A DNA stretch of 64,000 bases from an uncultured Roseovarius sp. (GCA_947499555.1 CANMOU010000001.1:248001-312000), one strand, 5' to 3'. Positions 17,330 to 25,954 are shown, counted from the stretch's first letter. The notes: generated from the letters alone by a model not told the origin. Made by a program: numbers and translations.

Positions 17330-18723
17330 TATGCAAACTCCTGTTGAATGTCGGTAAGGGCAGCTTCTGCTGCGCGGGGGGCAAGACCGATGAGCATCAG
17401 TGCCGGGCCGTTGATTTCGGCGGTCTCGAGATCGTTGACGAGACCGGCGAGCGTCGCGGGCACAATGCGCTGGTCGGGGCGGCTTGCGTTCTCGATGATG
17501 CTGACCGGCGTGGCGCGGTCGGCACCATACATCAGCAACCGGCCCTGGATGAACCGGGCCGATTTCTTGCCCATATAGACCGCGGCCACTTCTCCGGGGC
17601 GCGCGAGTGAGGCCCATTCCTGCTCGGCAAAGCCCTTCATGTCGTGACCTGTCACCAGCCGCACCGACGAGTTGCGACCGCGTTTGGTCATGCTCTGACC
17701 GAGTGAGGCGACGGCAGCCGAGGCCGCCGTAATGCCGGGAACAACATGCCAGCTGATACCGGCCTCCATTACGGCCTCGATCTCTTCGTCGAGACGGCCA
17801 AAGACGGTGGGGTCGCCACCCTTGAGACGCACGACCTGAGCGCCCTGGGAGGCGTGTTCGATGATCTGCGTGTTGATGTCCGTCTGGCTGGTAGAGGGGC
17901 CAAACCCCTCTTTGCCAACGTTGACAAGCACCGCCTCGCGCCGTGCCAGTTCAAGGATCTCAGGCGCAACCAGACGGTCATGAATGACCACATCGGCCTC
18001 GTCCAGCGCCTTGCGCGCCTTCAGCGTCAGAAGTTCCGGATCGCCGGGGCCAGCTCCGACAAAGGCCACGTGGCCGTCACGCTCTTGCACGCGCTCATGC
18101 TTGTCCAGAAGGGCGGGCAGCGTGTCTTGCACAGCGTCTTCGCCGCCCTGATCCATCGCGCGGGGGCCTGCATTGAAGTAAAAGTCGGCCCAGAAGTCAC
18201 GACGCTTGCGGCCCATGGGCAGCACTTCAACCGCTTTGCGGAAGGCCTTGCCGATGCGGGCGAGCGGACCCAACGTGGCGGGCAGGCGCGCCTCAAGATC
18301 GGCCTTGATCGCGCGGGCAAGCACAGGGGCCGCGCCTTCGGTGCCAATGGCGACGGTGACGGGATCACGGTCCACGATGGCGGGGGTGATAAATTCGCTG
18401 TCGCCGAGATTATCGACGATGTTGACCATCGCACCATCGGCACGCGCAATGGCCGAGGTGCGGGCGTCTTCGGCGTCATCTTCGTCGGCGGCATAGAAAA
18501 GCACCGCGCAGGTTGCGTCGCCGGGTTCCATGGAACGACGAACGAGACGCAGGCGGCCTTGTGCGTCCCAGTCGGCGATCTCTTTTGCAGGCTCGGGTGC
18601 AAAGACCGTCAGCTTGGCTTCGGTCTTGAGCAACAACCGCAGCTTGGCCAGTGCGGCCTCGCCGCCGCCCGAAAGCACCACGCGCCGACCCTCCAGCGCC
18701 ACGAAGATGGGAAAATGTTTCAA
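17329..18723 (-). CDS. cysG: Siroheme synthase, trifunctional
   Basis: 464 residues. The N-terminal half (HFPIFVALEGRRVVLSGGGEAA) is the precorrin-2 dehydrogenase / sirohydrochlorin ferrochelatase domain. The C-terminal half from about residue 215 (VAFVGAGPGDPELLTLKARKAL, VVRLKGGDPTVFGR) is the uroporphyrinogen-III methyltransferase. Together they turn uroporphyrinogen III into siroheme, the cofactor of CysI. The start is a TTG at 18723 with GGAGG 8 nt upstream; the frame has a GTG further up, but that lies in the palindrome-rich promoter region and has no ribosome site. It is the first gene of the operon and faces an Lrp-type regulator gene. Confidence 0.94.
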   Translation of the reverse strand: MKHFPIFVALEGRRVVLSGGGEAALAKLRLLLKTEAKLTVFAPEPAKEIADWDAQGRLRLVRRSMEPGDATCAVLFYAADEDDAEDARTSAIARADGAMVNIVDNLGDSEFITPAIVDRDPVTVAIGTEGAAPVLARAIKADLEARLPATLGPLARIGKAFRKAVEVLPMGRKRRDFWADFYFNAGPRAMDQGGEDAVQDTLPALLDKHERVQERDGHVAFVGAGPGDPELLTLKARKALDEADVVIHDRLVAPEILELARREAVLVNVGKEGFGPSTSQTDINTQIIEHASQGAQVVRLKGGDPTVFGRLDEEIEAVMEAGISWHVVPGITAASAAVASLGQSMTKRGRNSSVRLVTGHDMKGFAEQEWASLARPGEVAAVYMGKKSARFIQGRLLMYGADRATPVSIIENASRPDQRIVPATLAGLVNDLETAEINGPALMLIGLAPRAAEAALTDIQQEFA

Positions 18724-18742
18724 GGCTGTCGCCTCCGGAAAA

Positions 18743-18824
18743 AGAATTCTTGAGTGGTATATAGGAAATTTTCCCACACAGACACCATATCTGCTTGCAA
18801 ATAAGGAATTTTGTTCTAATTTGC
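18743..18824. promoter_or_regulatory. Palindrome-rich operator region between cysG and the Lrp-type gene
   Basis: Three inverted repeats lie between the two start codons: AGAATTCT (18743-18750), GGAAATTTTCC (18764-18774), and a 28-bp imperfect palindrome with outer arms GCAAAT (18797-18802) and ATTTGC (18819-18824) and inner matches AG..A. The AT-rich centres and ~30 bp spacing suit an Lrp/AsnC-type regulator binding the shared promoter. The symmetry is visible; the binding protein is inferred from the adjacent gene. Confidence 0.5.
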
Positions 18825-18867
18825 GCCTGACTTATCGGGATTGTTCTGGAAAAAGGGAAAAACCGGA

Positions 18868-19338
18868 ATGGCTGTTCGTCTCGACGATCTGGATCGGAAA
18901 ATTCTTTTGGAACTGCAGCGCGACGGGGGGCAATCGCTCGACGATATTGCCAAATCCGTGGGCAGTTCCAAGACGCCGGTATGGAACCGGATTCGCAAAA
19001 TGCGCGATGGTGGTGTGATCAAACATCAGACCTTTCTGCTTGATGCCGAGGCGCTGGGGCTGGAGGCCTGCTTTTTCGTGCTGATCCGCACGTCAGAGCA
19101 TGACGCAGGCTGGCAGGGACGGTTTCTGAGCGCGTTGAAAAGCCGGCCTGAAGTGTTGGAAGCGCATCGCCTGGCAGGCGACATCGACTATATCCTGAAG
19201 GTCGTCGTCAGCAACGCGCGGGCCTATGATACGTTCTATCAGGCGCTGATTTCAGAGGTGAAAGTGCACAACGTGACCGCGCTTTTGTCGATGGAAGAGA
19301 TCAAGTCGACAACGATGCTGCCGCTGGAGATGGAGTGA
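18868..19338 (+). CDS. Lrp/AsnC family transcriptional regulator
   Basis: 156 residues. The N-terminal winged helix is LDDLDRKILLELQRDGG with SLDDIAKSVGSSKTPVWNRIRKM. The C-terminal RAM/AsnC effector domain runs from about residue 65 (AFFV-type strand ACFFVLIRTS) through EAHRLAGDIDYILKVV to LSMEEIKSTTMLPL. These proteins bind as octamers or dimers of dimers and sense small molecules, commonly amino acids. Divergence from the sulfate-assimilation operon suggests it controls that operon, perhaps sensing cysteine or a precursor; this is inference. A TTG start nine codons upstream is possible but lies close to the operator palindrome. Confidence 0.93.
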   Translation: MAVRLDDLDRKILLELQRDGGQSLDDIAKSVGSSKTPVWNRIRKMRDGGVIKHQTFLLDAEALGLEACFFVLIRTSEHDAGWQGRFLSALKSRPEVLEAHRLAGDIDYILKVVVSNARAYDTFYQALISEVKVHNVTALLSMEEIKSTTMLPLEME

Positions 19339-19403
19339 GGGGGTGTCTGTTTTGCGGACGAAGCGGTCATTCAACCTGATCGATCGATAGTCCGCTTTGC
19401 AGA

Positions 19404-19868
19404 TCAGAGATTGATGATCTGCTGACACTTATCTACATGCACAACGCGAGTATTGGTGTAGGTGCTGTGCGGATAAAACTCTTGATTGGAGTTTGTTCGA
19501 ACTTTGTAAGTTGCCCGAATACGTACAGACCCGCTGTAGTTATTTCGGTCTCTTTGTACAGGAGAAATGTACTCCGCAACTGCTTGGCGTGTGAAGACTT
19601 CACAACATTCCGGATTGGCGTCCAAAAACGATTGCCTGTCGGGGTAAGTTGTCAGCCTTAGTTGATAGCGTTGGCCTTCGGGCGCAAGGCCAGAAACACC
19701 GCCTGTCTGTGCCTCAACGATGTAGTCTAAAGCGAGGTCCACGAGTTCACCGTCTGTCGGTTCGACGCAGAAGTAAGGCAGTTTGCGAGTAGCCACAAAA
19801 AACGACAAACTCAGAACCACAACGACTAGGGAAACTAATCTCAGAGACTTCTGAGTAACTTGGATCAT
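19404..19868 (-). CDS. Membrane-anchored protein of unknown function
   Basis: 154 residues with one N-terminal hydrophobic segment (LVSLVVVVLSLSFFVA), so anchored or exported. The rest is hydrophilic, with four Cys (CVEP, ECCEVF, DKCQ) that could form disulfides outside the membrane. G+C content is visibly lower than in adjoining genes, which suggests acquisition. No family is recognised. It converges on the Lrp-type gene and is followed upstream by a repeat-bearing spacer. Confidence 0.6.
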   Translation of the reverse strand: MIQVTQKSLRLVSLVVVVLSLSFFVATRKLPYFCVEPTDGELVDLALDYIVEAQTGGVSGLAPEGQRYQLRLTTYPDRQSFLDANPECCEVFTRQAVAEYISPVQRDRNNYSGSVRIRATYKVRTNSNQEFYPHSTYTNTRVVHVDKCQQIINL

Positions 19869-19990
19869 TTGATGCGATGCCGTTTTGGTAATCTACCCAA
19901 TCGAAGTTCAAGAAGACAATATCAGCACATGGTGCAGATTTTGTGTGGAGATTGAGGATTTTGTTGTTGTGAAAGTTCGTCAGTACAATG

Positions 19991-20017
19991 TCCGCTTCGG
20001 ACTCAAACCCGCCTTTG
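19991..20017 (+). repeat. Dispersed intergenic repeat, copy C
   Basis: Begins TCCGCTTCGGACTCAAACCC. It matches copies A and B 7 kb earlier. It lies in the ~300 bp spacer before the DUF2189 gene, which otherwise shows no gene. Confidence 0.55.
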
Positions 20018-20167
20018 GCAGCTCTGCGGATTTACCTGCCAAACGCCCGGCCCTTGCCCTGATGGCTGACCTGATGCAAACTTGCGAGCGCAGGAGGGAT
20101 GTCTGGTTTGCCGCGAGTCTGTCGGGAATCGGACAAGTGCGGTGCCATGCTTTCGGAGGGGCCTGTC

Positions 20168-20986
20168 ATGCCATCCAAAATCTCAGGTGCCACGCCACCG
20201 GAAAATCTGACGCCGCAGCAGAGTAGCGGCCCGAAGGTCAACAAGGTGGCGACGAATGATGTCACAGCATCGTTGAAGGCCGGGTTTTCTGACTTTCTGG
20301 CGCGCCCCCTCATGAGCGGCTTCTTCGGCCTCTTCTATGCGGTATTCGGAATTCTGTTTGTCTGGAGCCTGGTCTCGCTCGGCATGATCTGGATGGTCAT
20401 TCCGGCCATGATCGGCTTTCCGCTCGTCGCACCCTTCGCCGCCGCCGGGCTATATGAAATGTCCCGTCGGCTGCACAAGAACGAGAGTTTCGGCTGGTCA
20501 GACATCCTTACCGTCATGGCCAATCAAAGCAGGCGCGAAATGGGCTGGATGGCCTTTGTCACCTTGTTCGTTTTCTGGGTGTGGATGTATCAGATTCGGC
20601 TCTGGCTGGCGATCATTCTGAAAGATGCCTCCTTCTCGGATTTTGACGGGTTTCTCAACACCGTGCTCTTCACGACAGAGGGCTGGATCTTCCTTGCTAT
20701 CGGCACCTGTGTGGGCGCAATTCTGTCGGCAGTACTTTTCTCTGTGACTGTCGTCGCCATGCCCATGCTGCTTGACCGCGAAACCGATTTCGTAACCGCC
20801 ATGCTTACGTCCATTCGCGTTGTCACGGAAAATCCGGTAGTCATGCTCGGCTGGGCGGCGATTATTTCGCTCACCATGCTGGTGTCGCTGGCGCCTGCGT
20901 TTCTGGGCCTGATCTTCACCCTGCCGGTCCTTGGTCACACCACATGGCATCTCTACCAGCGGGCGGTGCCGCCAGTGGAGGGGTGA
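20168..20986 (+). CDS. DUF2189 family integral membrane protein
   Basis: 272 residues with a hydrophilic N-terminus (~55 residues) and about six membrane helices: FFGLFYAVFGILFVW, MIWMVIPAMIGFPLVAPF, then pairs around WMAFVTLFVFWVW, GWIFLAIGTCVGAILS and LGWAAIISLTMLVSLAP. The motifs GFPLVAPFAAAGLYEMSRRL and LLDRETDFVTAM are shared with the protein at 61171, so the two are paralogues of DUF2189. Function is unknown; the family occurs beside respiratory and membrane genes. GGAGGGG before the ATG at 20168 sets the start. No operon partner is seen. Confidence 0.85.
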   Translation: MPSKISGATPPENLTPQQSSGPKVNKVATNDVTASLKAGFSDFLARPLMSGFFGLFYAVFGILFVWSLVSLGMIWMVIPAMIGFPLVAPFAAAGLYEMSRRLHKNESFGWSDILTVMANQSRREMGWMAFVTLFVFWVWMYQIRLWLAIILKDASFSDFDGFLNTVLFTTEGWIFLAIGTCVGAILSAVLFSVTVVAMPMLLDRETDFVTAMLTSIRVVTENPVVMLGWAAIISLTMLVSLAPAFLGLIFTLPVLGHTTWHLYQRAVPPVEG

Positions 20987-21168
20987 TCTGTTCAGCCATG
21001 GCCCACGGGTGTTGGGAATTGAGTGACGCTGGTCAACAGCAGCGGCCCGTTGCTGGCAAGGGTGGGGCGATCTACTAGATTCCGTGCCTCGACGAGCTGA
21101 GCTATGCAAACGCCGGTCGGCCGGGGTTCACCCCGAAAGGTCTTGCGGTGGCGGGGTGGAACCCCGCT

Positions 21169-21927
21169 CTACGTCGAAGCCTCCAACGCCGAAATAATCG
21201 GCGAGAAATCCCCGGCCTTCAAACTTGCGCCCCCGACCAAGGCCCCGTCCACATTGTCCGTCGCAAAAATCTCCACCGCGTTGCCAGGTTTCACGGACCC
21301 GCCATAGAGCAGGGGTAGCGCGCCGCCCTCAGCCTCGCCAAAGCGGCGGATCAGCCGCGTGCGGATGAAGTCATGCACCTCATCGATCTGCGCAGTGGTG
21401 GGCACTTTGCCGGTGCCGATGGCCCAGATGGGTTCATAGGCGACCACCGTGTTGGCGGCCGTGCAGCCATCGGGCAGGGAGGCGGCGAGCTGGCCACCGA
21501 TGATGTCGAGCGTGTTGTTGGCCTCTCGCTGATCAAGCGACTCCCCCACGCAGATAATCGCCACGAGGCCCGCAGCCTGCGCTGTACGTGCCTTGGCGCG
21601 GACATCCTCGCTGCTTTCCTCATGATCCTCGCGGCGTTCGGAATGGCCCAGGATCACGGATGTGGCCCCGGCATCTATCAGCATGTCGGCAGAGATGTCG
21701 CCGGTATGCGCGCCGCTTTCCTTGGCATGACAGTCCTGTCCGCCGATCTGAATGGCGGTATCCGCCATCGCCGCGCTCGCGGTCTGGATGAGCGTCGCGG
21801 GCGGGCAGATCAGGATATCAACCGACGGGTCGGGATGCGCGCGGGCCAGCGCCTCGAGCTCCGCAAGTGCTGCGCGGTTGCCGTTCATCTTCCAGTTTCC
21901 GGCAGCGAGTTTGCGGGCTTGTGTCAT
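21169..21927 (-). CDS. tpiA: Triosephosphate isomerase
   Basis: 252-residue TIM barrel interconverting dihydroxyacetone phosphate and glyceraldehyde 3-phosphate in the cytoplasm. The catalytic residues are seen in AGNWKMNG (Lys), LGHSERRE (His) and [13 protein letters not shown] (Glu with the phosphate-gripping loop); [11 protein letters not shown] binds phosphate. Length and motif order are normal. The start overlaps the tfoX-like gene stop by 4 bp (ATGA), so it is the third gene of a coupled iscA-like - tfoX-like - tpiA operon. Confidence 0.97.
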   Translation of the reverse strand: MTQARKLAAGNWKMNGNRAALAELEALARAHPDPSVDILICPPATLIQTASAAMADTAIQIGGQDCHAKESGAHTGDISADMLIDAGATSVILGHSERREDHEESSEDVRAKARTAQAAGLVAIICVGESLDQREANNTLDIIGGQLAASLPDGCTAANTVVAYEPIWAIGTGKVPTTAQIDEVHDFIRTRLIRRFGEAEGGALPLLYGGSVKPGNAVEIFATDNVDGALVGGASLKAGDFSPIISALEAST

Positions 21928-22253
21928 CTGAGGTCCTTCAATGTCTGCTGTGCCAGATCGCAGGCCAGGTCAGGATCGTCAAGCGCGGCATCGGGCAGCG
22001 ACCAATACGGCATGGATGTGGGCGGTTTGCCCTCGCGCTGATAGGTCCAGCGGGTGGCGCCCATCTCTTCGAGCCTCGCGATCATGTCCGGGCTCTGGGC
22101 CTTGAGATAAGGCACGCCGTCTGAGTGCAGAATGGCAAAGATCGTGCCATCGGCATAAAGGCACAGCCCGCCCATCATCTTGCGTGTCGTGATGTCGCCA
22201 ATAGGCTCGAAAAGCTCAACCGCCCCGGCGATATCGGCGTCCGAGACGCTCAT
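21924..22253 (-). CDS. TfoX N-terminal domain protein
   Basis: 109 residues forming only the N-terminal TfoX/Sxy domain: [30 protein letters not shown], and YWSLPDAAL. Full-length Sxy activates competence genes with CRP in gamma-proteobacteria; stand-alone N-domains in alphaproteobacteria have no known role. Start and stop both overlap neighbours by 4 bp (ATGA on each side), tying it to the Fe-S carrier upstream and tpiA downstream. Confidence 0.88.
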   Translation of the reverse strand: MSVSDADIAGAVELFEPIGDITTRKMMGGLCLYADGTIFAILHSDGVPYLKAQSPDMIARLEEMGATRWTYQREGKPPTSMPYWSLPDAALDDPDLACDLAQQTLKDLR

Positions 22254-22615
22254 TTCTTCTCGAACAAGGCCTCGTCGAACTTGATCGACTCGCCGCAGCC
22301 GCAGGCCTCGGAGACGTTGGGGTTGTTGAAGACAAAACCCGATTCCAGAAGCGAGGTCTGGTAATCAATCTCGGTGCCAAAGAGGAACATCTGCGCCATG
22401 GGGGCAATCATCACCCGCGCGCCATCCTGCTCGACCACCTCGTCATGCGGATCCACTTCGGTCACATATTCCATGGTGTATTCCATGCCCGCACAGCCGC
22501 CTTTCTTGACGCCGATGCGCAGGCCCTGATGGCCGTCTTTCTCCATCAGGCGCGCAATTTGCGTGGCTGCTTTCGGGGTCATGCTGACCGCTTGTTTGCC
22601 TGGAATGCCGAACAT
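22250..22615 (-). CDS. A-type iron-sulfur carrier (IscA/ErpA/SufA family)
   Basis: 121 residues. The three conserved ligand cysteines are in GGCAGMEY and CGCGES, the C-terminal pair being placed as in IscA. The start of the fold is MTPKAATQIARLM. Such carriers hold an iron or [2Fe-2S]/[4Fe-4S] cluster and deliver it to target enzymes. It heads the operon with the tfoX-like and tpiA genes. A SufT-like gene lies 1.5 kb upstream on the same strand, but no other cluster-assembly genes are near. Confidence 0.92.
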   Translation of the reverse strand: MFGIPGKQAVSMTPKAATQIARLMEKDGHQGLRIGVKKGGCAGMEYTMEYVTEVDPHDEVVEQDGARVMIAPMAQMFLFGTEIDYQTSLLESGFVFNNPNVSEACGCGESIKFDEALFEKK

Positions 22616-22648
22616 GGGGCGCGCTCTCTTTGCTATCCTAACGATAAC

Positions 22649-23368
22649 TTAGGAAAGAAGTTGGGTAATCTCAAGCGGGGGCAGGGCGCTAAGCCAAATG
22701 CGTGTGGTTTCTGCGGCCAGAAACGCCCAGCCAAATGACGCAAGGGTGCCGATGATCACATATTCGGCAGTGCGCTGATCCTGTGATGCGGTGCCAAACC
22801 GCAGGATGGATTTGGCGGCGATAAGAAACCCCACGCCCACTGGTTGCCCGGCCAGCACGAAGAAAAAGATCAGCCCGCGCTCCAGAAGCCCGATCATCCG
22901 CCCGCCGTTTCTGAGGCCTCTCTGGCGCAGACGCACAGCATGCCCCTGCATCAGAAGGCCCACGGCATATTGCCCTGCCCTGAGCGTGACAATGAGGCCG
23001 GTAAGCAGGGCCATGAGGGGCAGAAGGGCGGGCATCCCGGCCCAAAAACCGCTTTGCCAGAGGTTGGGGGCATAGATCGCCACGGCGGCAAGCGTGGCCA
23101 GATGCGCCGCCTGATCGCCGAGAAACCCCGCCAACCCGCGAAACCCGGCATAGGTTTTGATGCAGTCAATCCCCAGATGCGCGGCGGCCAGAGCAAAGAC
23201 AGGCCATGCCTGCCAATGGCCAACGGCGGCGAGAGAGAGGGCAAGAACAATCGCGCCATGCAGCGCCATGACGCCCGGATGACGTTTGTTTTTGTTGATC
23301 CAGTCGGTTTGCAGCGCGAAATCCGCCAGAACATGCGCGAAAAAGAGGGCGGTGAAAGTTTCGATCAT
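22649..23368 (-). CDS. DUF3307 integral membrane protein
   Basis: 239 residues starting MIETFTALFFAHVLADFALQTDW, the DUF3307 signature (H-x-x-x-D-F-x-x-Q). HPGVMALHGAIV follows and about six hydrophobic segments run to the C-terminus. Conserved polar residues inside membrane helices (H12, D16, H37, D-C-I-K near 74) suggest a transport or enzymatic site. The gene overlaps the SatD-like gene by 4 bp (ATGA). DUF3307 and SatD proteins are commonly encoded together, but the joint function is unknown. A longer frame upstream is the opposite phase of the SatD gene. Confidence 0.88.
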   Translation of the reverse strand: MIETFTALFFAHVLADFALQTDWINKNKRHPGVMALHGAIVLALSLAAVGHWQAWPVFALAAAHLGIDCIKTYAGFRGLAGFLGDQAAHLATLAAVAIYAPNLWQSGFWAGMPALLPLMALLTGLIVTLRAGQYAVGLLMQGHAVRLRQRGLRNGGRMIGLLERGLIFFFVLAGQPVGVGFLIAAKSILRFGTASQDQRTAEYVIIGTLASFGWAFLAAETTRIWLSALPPLEITQLLS

Positions 23369-24018
23369 GCCTCTGCCTCCGCTTCGATGAGCTTGAGCGC
23401 GGCGTCGATGGCCGGAAACCCGGCGGCATGCAGGGCCTGATCCACGGCTTGGCGCGAGATGCCCAGCGCGTCTGCGGCGACGCGGCGAGGGCCTGCGTCG
23501 GGTGGTAACATGGCGGCCATGGCGCGCGCCTGCGCCTGTGTCCATCCCCTTGAAATATGGTCTGCCAGACGAAATGCTGCGTCCAGAGAACCGCCTGATG
23601 AATGCGCCATAAGCGTTTGATCAGGAAGCATTTCCAATAGTCGGCCCGATTGGCTGAAGACTGGGCCATGGGCGCTATTCAGATCCACGTTCGGATCGGC
23701 AGGAAGCATTCCGTCTCCTGTTGCGACTGCGATCCGAGATCGTACCGATGGCTCTTGTGAGATTAATCTTGCCTGGATGTAAAGAGCCGCTCTGAGTGAA
23801 AGCTTCGGCTTGTTGAAAGCAAGTTGCCAGCCATCTCCACCTCGTCTTGCAAATCGGTCACCGGTTGCGAGAGCGGTCTCTGAAGGGGCGTTTGCTGTGT
23901 GATCCCAGCCTGACAGCTCCCATGCGAGTCTATTGAGAAGCAACATGGTTGTATCAAGTGAATCCGGTACCATCGACGAGGATTCCACAATATCACCGGT
24001 GAGGACAGTCCAGATCAT
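23365..24018 (-). CDS. SatD-like protein with C-terminal helix-turn-helix
   Basis: 217 residues. The N-terminus IWTVLTGDIVESSSM and later DRFARRGGDGWQLAF resemble SatD, named from a streptococcal acid-tolerance locus. The C-terminal ~70 residues contain a helix-turn-helix: RRVAADALGISRQAVDQALHAAG. The combination suggests a nucleotide- or stress-sensing domain controlling its own DNA binding. The ATG at 24018 is chosen over a TTG 6 bp upstream. It lacks a ribosome site and sits 6 nt after a -10 box, which points to a leaderless mRNA. It is coupled to the DUF3307 gene. Autorepression through the upstream palindromes is my inference. Confidence 0.8.
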   Translation of the reverse strand: MIWTVLTGDIVESSSMVPDSLDTTMLLLNRLAWELSGWDHTANAPSETALATGDRFARRGGDGWQLAFNKPKLSLRAALYIQARLISQEPSVRSRIAVATGDGMLPADPNVDLNSAHGPVFSQSGRLLEMLPDQTLMAHSSGGSLDAAFRLADHISRGWTQAQARAMAAMLPPDAGPRRVAADALGISRQAVDQALHAAGFPAIDAALKLIEAEAEA

Positions 24019-24020
24019 TT

Positions 24021-24067
24021 GCAAGTTATAATGCTTGCTTTTCGAAAATGCAAGTCTTTATACTTGC
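24021..24067 (-). promoter_or_regulatory. Paired 18-bp palindromic operators overlapping the satD-like promoter
   Basis: Written on the + strand: GCAAGTTATAATGCTTGC (24021-24038), then TTTTCGAAAA (24039-24048), then GCAAGTCTTTATACTTGC (24050-24067). Both outer elements are GCAAG-N8-CTTGC, centred 29 bp apart. On the minus strand TTGCAT and TATAAC are separated by 17 bp, and TATAAC ends 6 nt before the ATG. Each palindrome contains a TATAA-type hexamer. This is what an autoregulated promoter looks like; the regulator is presumed to be the downstream HTH protein. Confidence 0.7.
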
Positions 24068-24068
24068 C

Positions 24069-24431
24069 TTATAAGAAGCCAAGCTCCAATCGGGCCTCAT
24101 CGCTCATCATGTCCATGCCCCAGGGGGGCTCCCATGTGAGTTCGACATCGACCTGCTTGACGCCGGGCAGGGGTTCGACCGCTTCGGCCACCCAGCCGGG
24201 CATTTCTCCGGCCACCGGGCAGCCCGGCGCGGTTAGTGTCATGATCACTTTCACGGCGTTTTCGGCATCAATATCAATCGTGTAGATCAAACCCAGGTCA
24301 TAGATATTGACCGGGATTTCAGGGTCAAACACCGAGCGGCACGCCTCAACGATCTGGTCGTAGAGCGGGTGGTCAGTGCTTGACGGCGCAATCAGTGGCG
24401 CGCCTTCCATGGGATCGGGTAGTTGGGTCAT
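24069..24431 (-). CDS. SufT-like / MIP18 (DUF59) iron-sulfur assembly protein
   Basis: 120 residues: CRSVFDPEIPVNIYDLGLIYTIDI is the DUF59 signature, then LTAPGCPVAGEMP with the single conserved Cys, and a C-terminal ELTWEPPWGMDMMSDEARLELG typical of SufT-type members. These help mature [4Fe-4S] proteins. In this order the gene is often linked to suf genes, but here it stands between the rimK fusion and the satD-like gene. It ends 2 bp before the operator region of the latter. Both are on the same strand. Confidence 0.9.
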   Translation of the reverse strand: MTQLPDPMEGAPLIAPSSTDHPLYDQIVEACRSVFDPEIPVNIYDLGLIYTIDIDAENAVKVIMTLTAPGCPVAGEMPGWVAEAVEPLPGVKQVDVELTWEPPWGMDMMSDEARLELGFL

Positions 24432-24514
24432 ATCCGGTCCTGTGCCGTTTCCTGAGCAAAGATATAAGGTTTATGCTTTCCGGCGTCCAGTGTCAGACGT
24501 GCGGCTCTCATGGG

Positions 24515-25924
24515 TCACTTTGACGCCGATTTCCGCCGCCGGATGGGCACGGGGCGCACGCGAGCTTCGATATCCTCGTAAAGCATGCCCACGATGTTCT
24601 TGCCGGTTGAGGTCTCGATCCCCTCCATGCCGGGCGAGGAATTCACCTCCAGCACCTTGGGGCCCGCCTCGGAGCGCAGCAGATCCACGCCTGCCAGCCC
24701 CAGGCTAAACGCCTTGGCAGCGCGCAGGGCGGTTTCGCGTTCGGTCTTCGTGATGCGCACCGATTTGGCCGAGCCGCCCCGGTGCAGGTTGGAGCGAAAA
24801 TCGCCCTCGGCGCCGGTGCGCTTCATCGACGCCACAACCTTGCCGCCGATCACCAGGCACCTGATGTCTTCGCCAGCCGCTTCTTTGACGAAATCCTGCA
24901 CGAGGAAATTGGCCTTCAGCCCGCGGAAGGCATCAATCACGGATTCGGCCGCCTTTTTCGTTTCGGCCAGAACTACACCCTTACCTTGCGTCGACTCCAG
25001 CAGCTTCACGATCAGCGGCGCGGTGCCGACAAGACCGATAAGGTTGCCCGTGTCCTGAGGCGACGCGGCAAAGGCGGTGTTGGGCATGCCAACCTTGGCA
25101 CGGGCCATGATCTGATGCGCATAGAGCTTGTCGCGACTGGCCGTGATCCCGGCAGACGGGTTCACACAATAGGTGCCAATGGTCTCGAATTGCCGCACTA
25201 CGGCCGCGCCATAAGCCGTGATCGAGGCCCCGATGCGAGGGATCACGGCATCATAGCGCGGCAGGCGCTTTCCGTCGTAATGCACCTCGGGTGCAAGCGT
25301 ATTAATCGCCATATAACAACGGGTTGTGTTGATAACTTCAACAGAGTGCCCACGCTTCTCACCTTCATCCACAAGGCGGCGGGTGGAATAATTGTCCTCG
25401 CGGCTGAGCACGGCAATGCGCAGCGCGCGATTGGGTTGGACCTCTCGCATGCGTTTGGTGTGATAGACGTCATAACTCAATTCCGGCTGCATGAACCGAT
25501 CTGTGGCCGCGATCGAGATGTGATCCTTAAGTGCCTGCCGCCCGAGAAGCATGCGGCTGTTCATTGAGGACCGGTCGGTCAGCGTGATCTCGATAGGCCA
25601 GCTTTGTCCGGCAACTTCCATCGTGCTTTCAATGACATAGCGCAATTCCTTCTCACCGTTTGAGCTTGCCACCTCGCGCCGGTCAATAAGGGGCGCTGAA
25701 CAGGGAATGACCAGATCGTCGCGCCCCGGAATGGGATGGACGGTAAAGCGCACCTTGGGTTTGGCGGAGGAACCGAAAGTCTCGATATCAAAGGCGTGCA
25801 GTGCCGATGTGCGCGCGCCTGTGTCGACCTTGGCCCGCAGCGCCGGGACGCCCAGCGCAGGCAGGCTGATCCATTCCTCCCATCCAAATTGCAAAGTTTC
25901 TGGTGTGGAAGAGCTATCGGCCAT
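24515..25924 (-). CDS. rimK: Fusion of RimB-type aspartic protease domain and RimK-type ATP-grasp ligase
   Basis: 469 residues in two parts. Residues ~12-150 are a retropepsin-like domain of the ATP-dependent zinc protease / RimB type, with the aspartic motif DTGA at 34-37 and the strand [11 protein letters not shown]. Residues ~167-460 are Rim[11 protein letters not shown], then the ATP-grasp core with [30 protein letters not shown] and [13 protein letters not shown]. RimK adds glutamate to ribosomal protein S6; RimB is described as a protease acting on such tails. One polypeptide could therefore write and trim the modification, or the N-domain may only bind the substrate. The gene stands alone after the NfeD-type operon terminator. 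Confidence 0.88.
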   Translation of the reverse strand: MADSSSTPETLQFGWEEWISLPALGVPALRAKVDTGARTSALHAFDIETFGSSAKPKVRFTVHPIPGRDDLVIPCSAPLIDRREVASSNGEKELRYVIESTMEVAGQSWPIEITLTDRSSMNSRMLLGRQALKDHISIAATDRFMQPELSYDVYHTKRMREVQPNRALRIAVLSREDNYSTRRLVDEGEKRGHSVEVINTTRCYMAINTLAPEVHYDGKRLPRYDAVIPRIGASITAYGAAVVRQFETIGTYCVNPSAGITASRDKLYAHQIMARAKVGMPNTAFAASPQDTGNLIGLVGTAPLIVKLLESTQGKGVVLAETKKAAESVIDAFRGLKANFLVQDFVKEAAGEDIRCLVIGGKVVASMKRTGAEGDFRSNLHRGGSAKSVRITKTERETALRAAKAFSLGLAGVDLLRSEAGPKVLEVNSSPGMEGIETSTGKNIVGMLYEDIEARVRPVPIRRRKSASK

Positions 25925-25954
25925 GGGGGTCCCTGTCTTGGTCTTATGACGAAA

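Noticed and set aside
21050-21115. tRNA-like stretch on the reverse strand with TAGCTCAGCTCGTCGAG
   Set aside because: Resembles a D arm, but no matching acceptor, anticodon or T arm can be formed; the next part is a plain palindrome ATCTACTAGAT. A decayed tRNA piece is possible but not supported.
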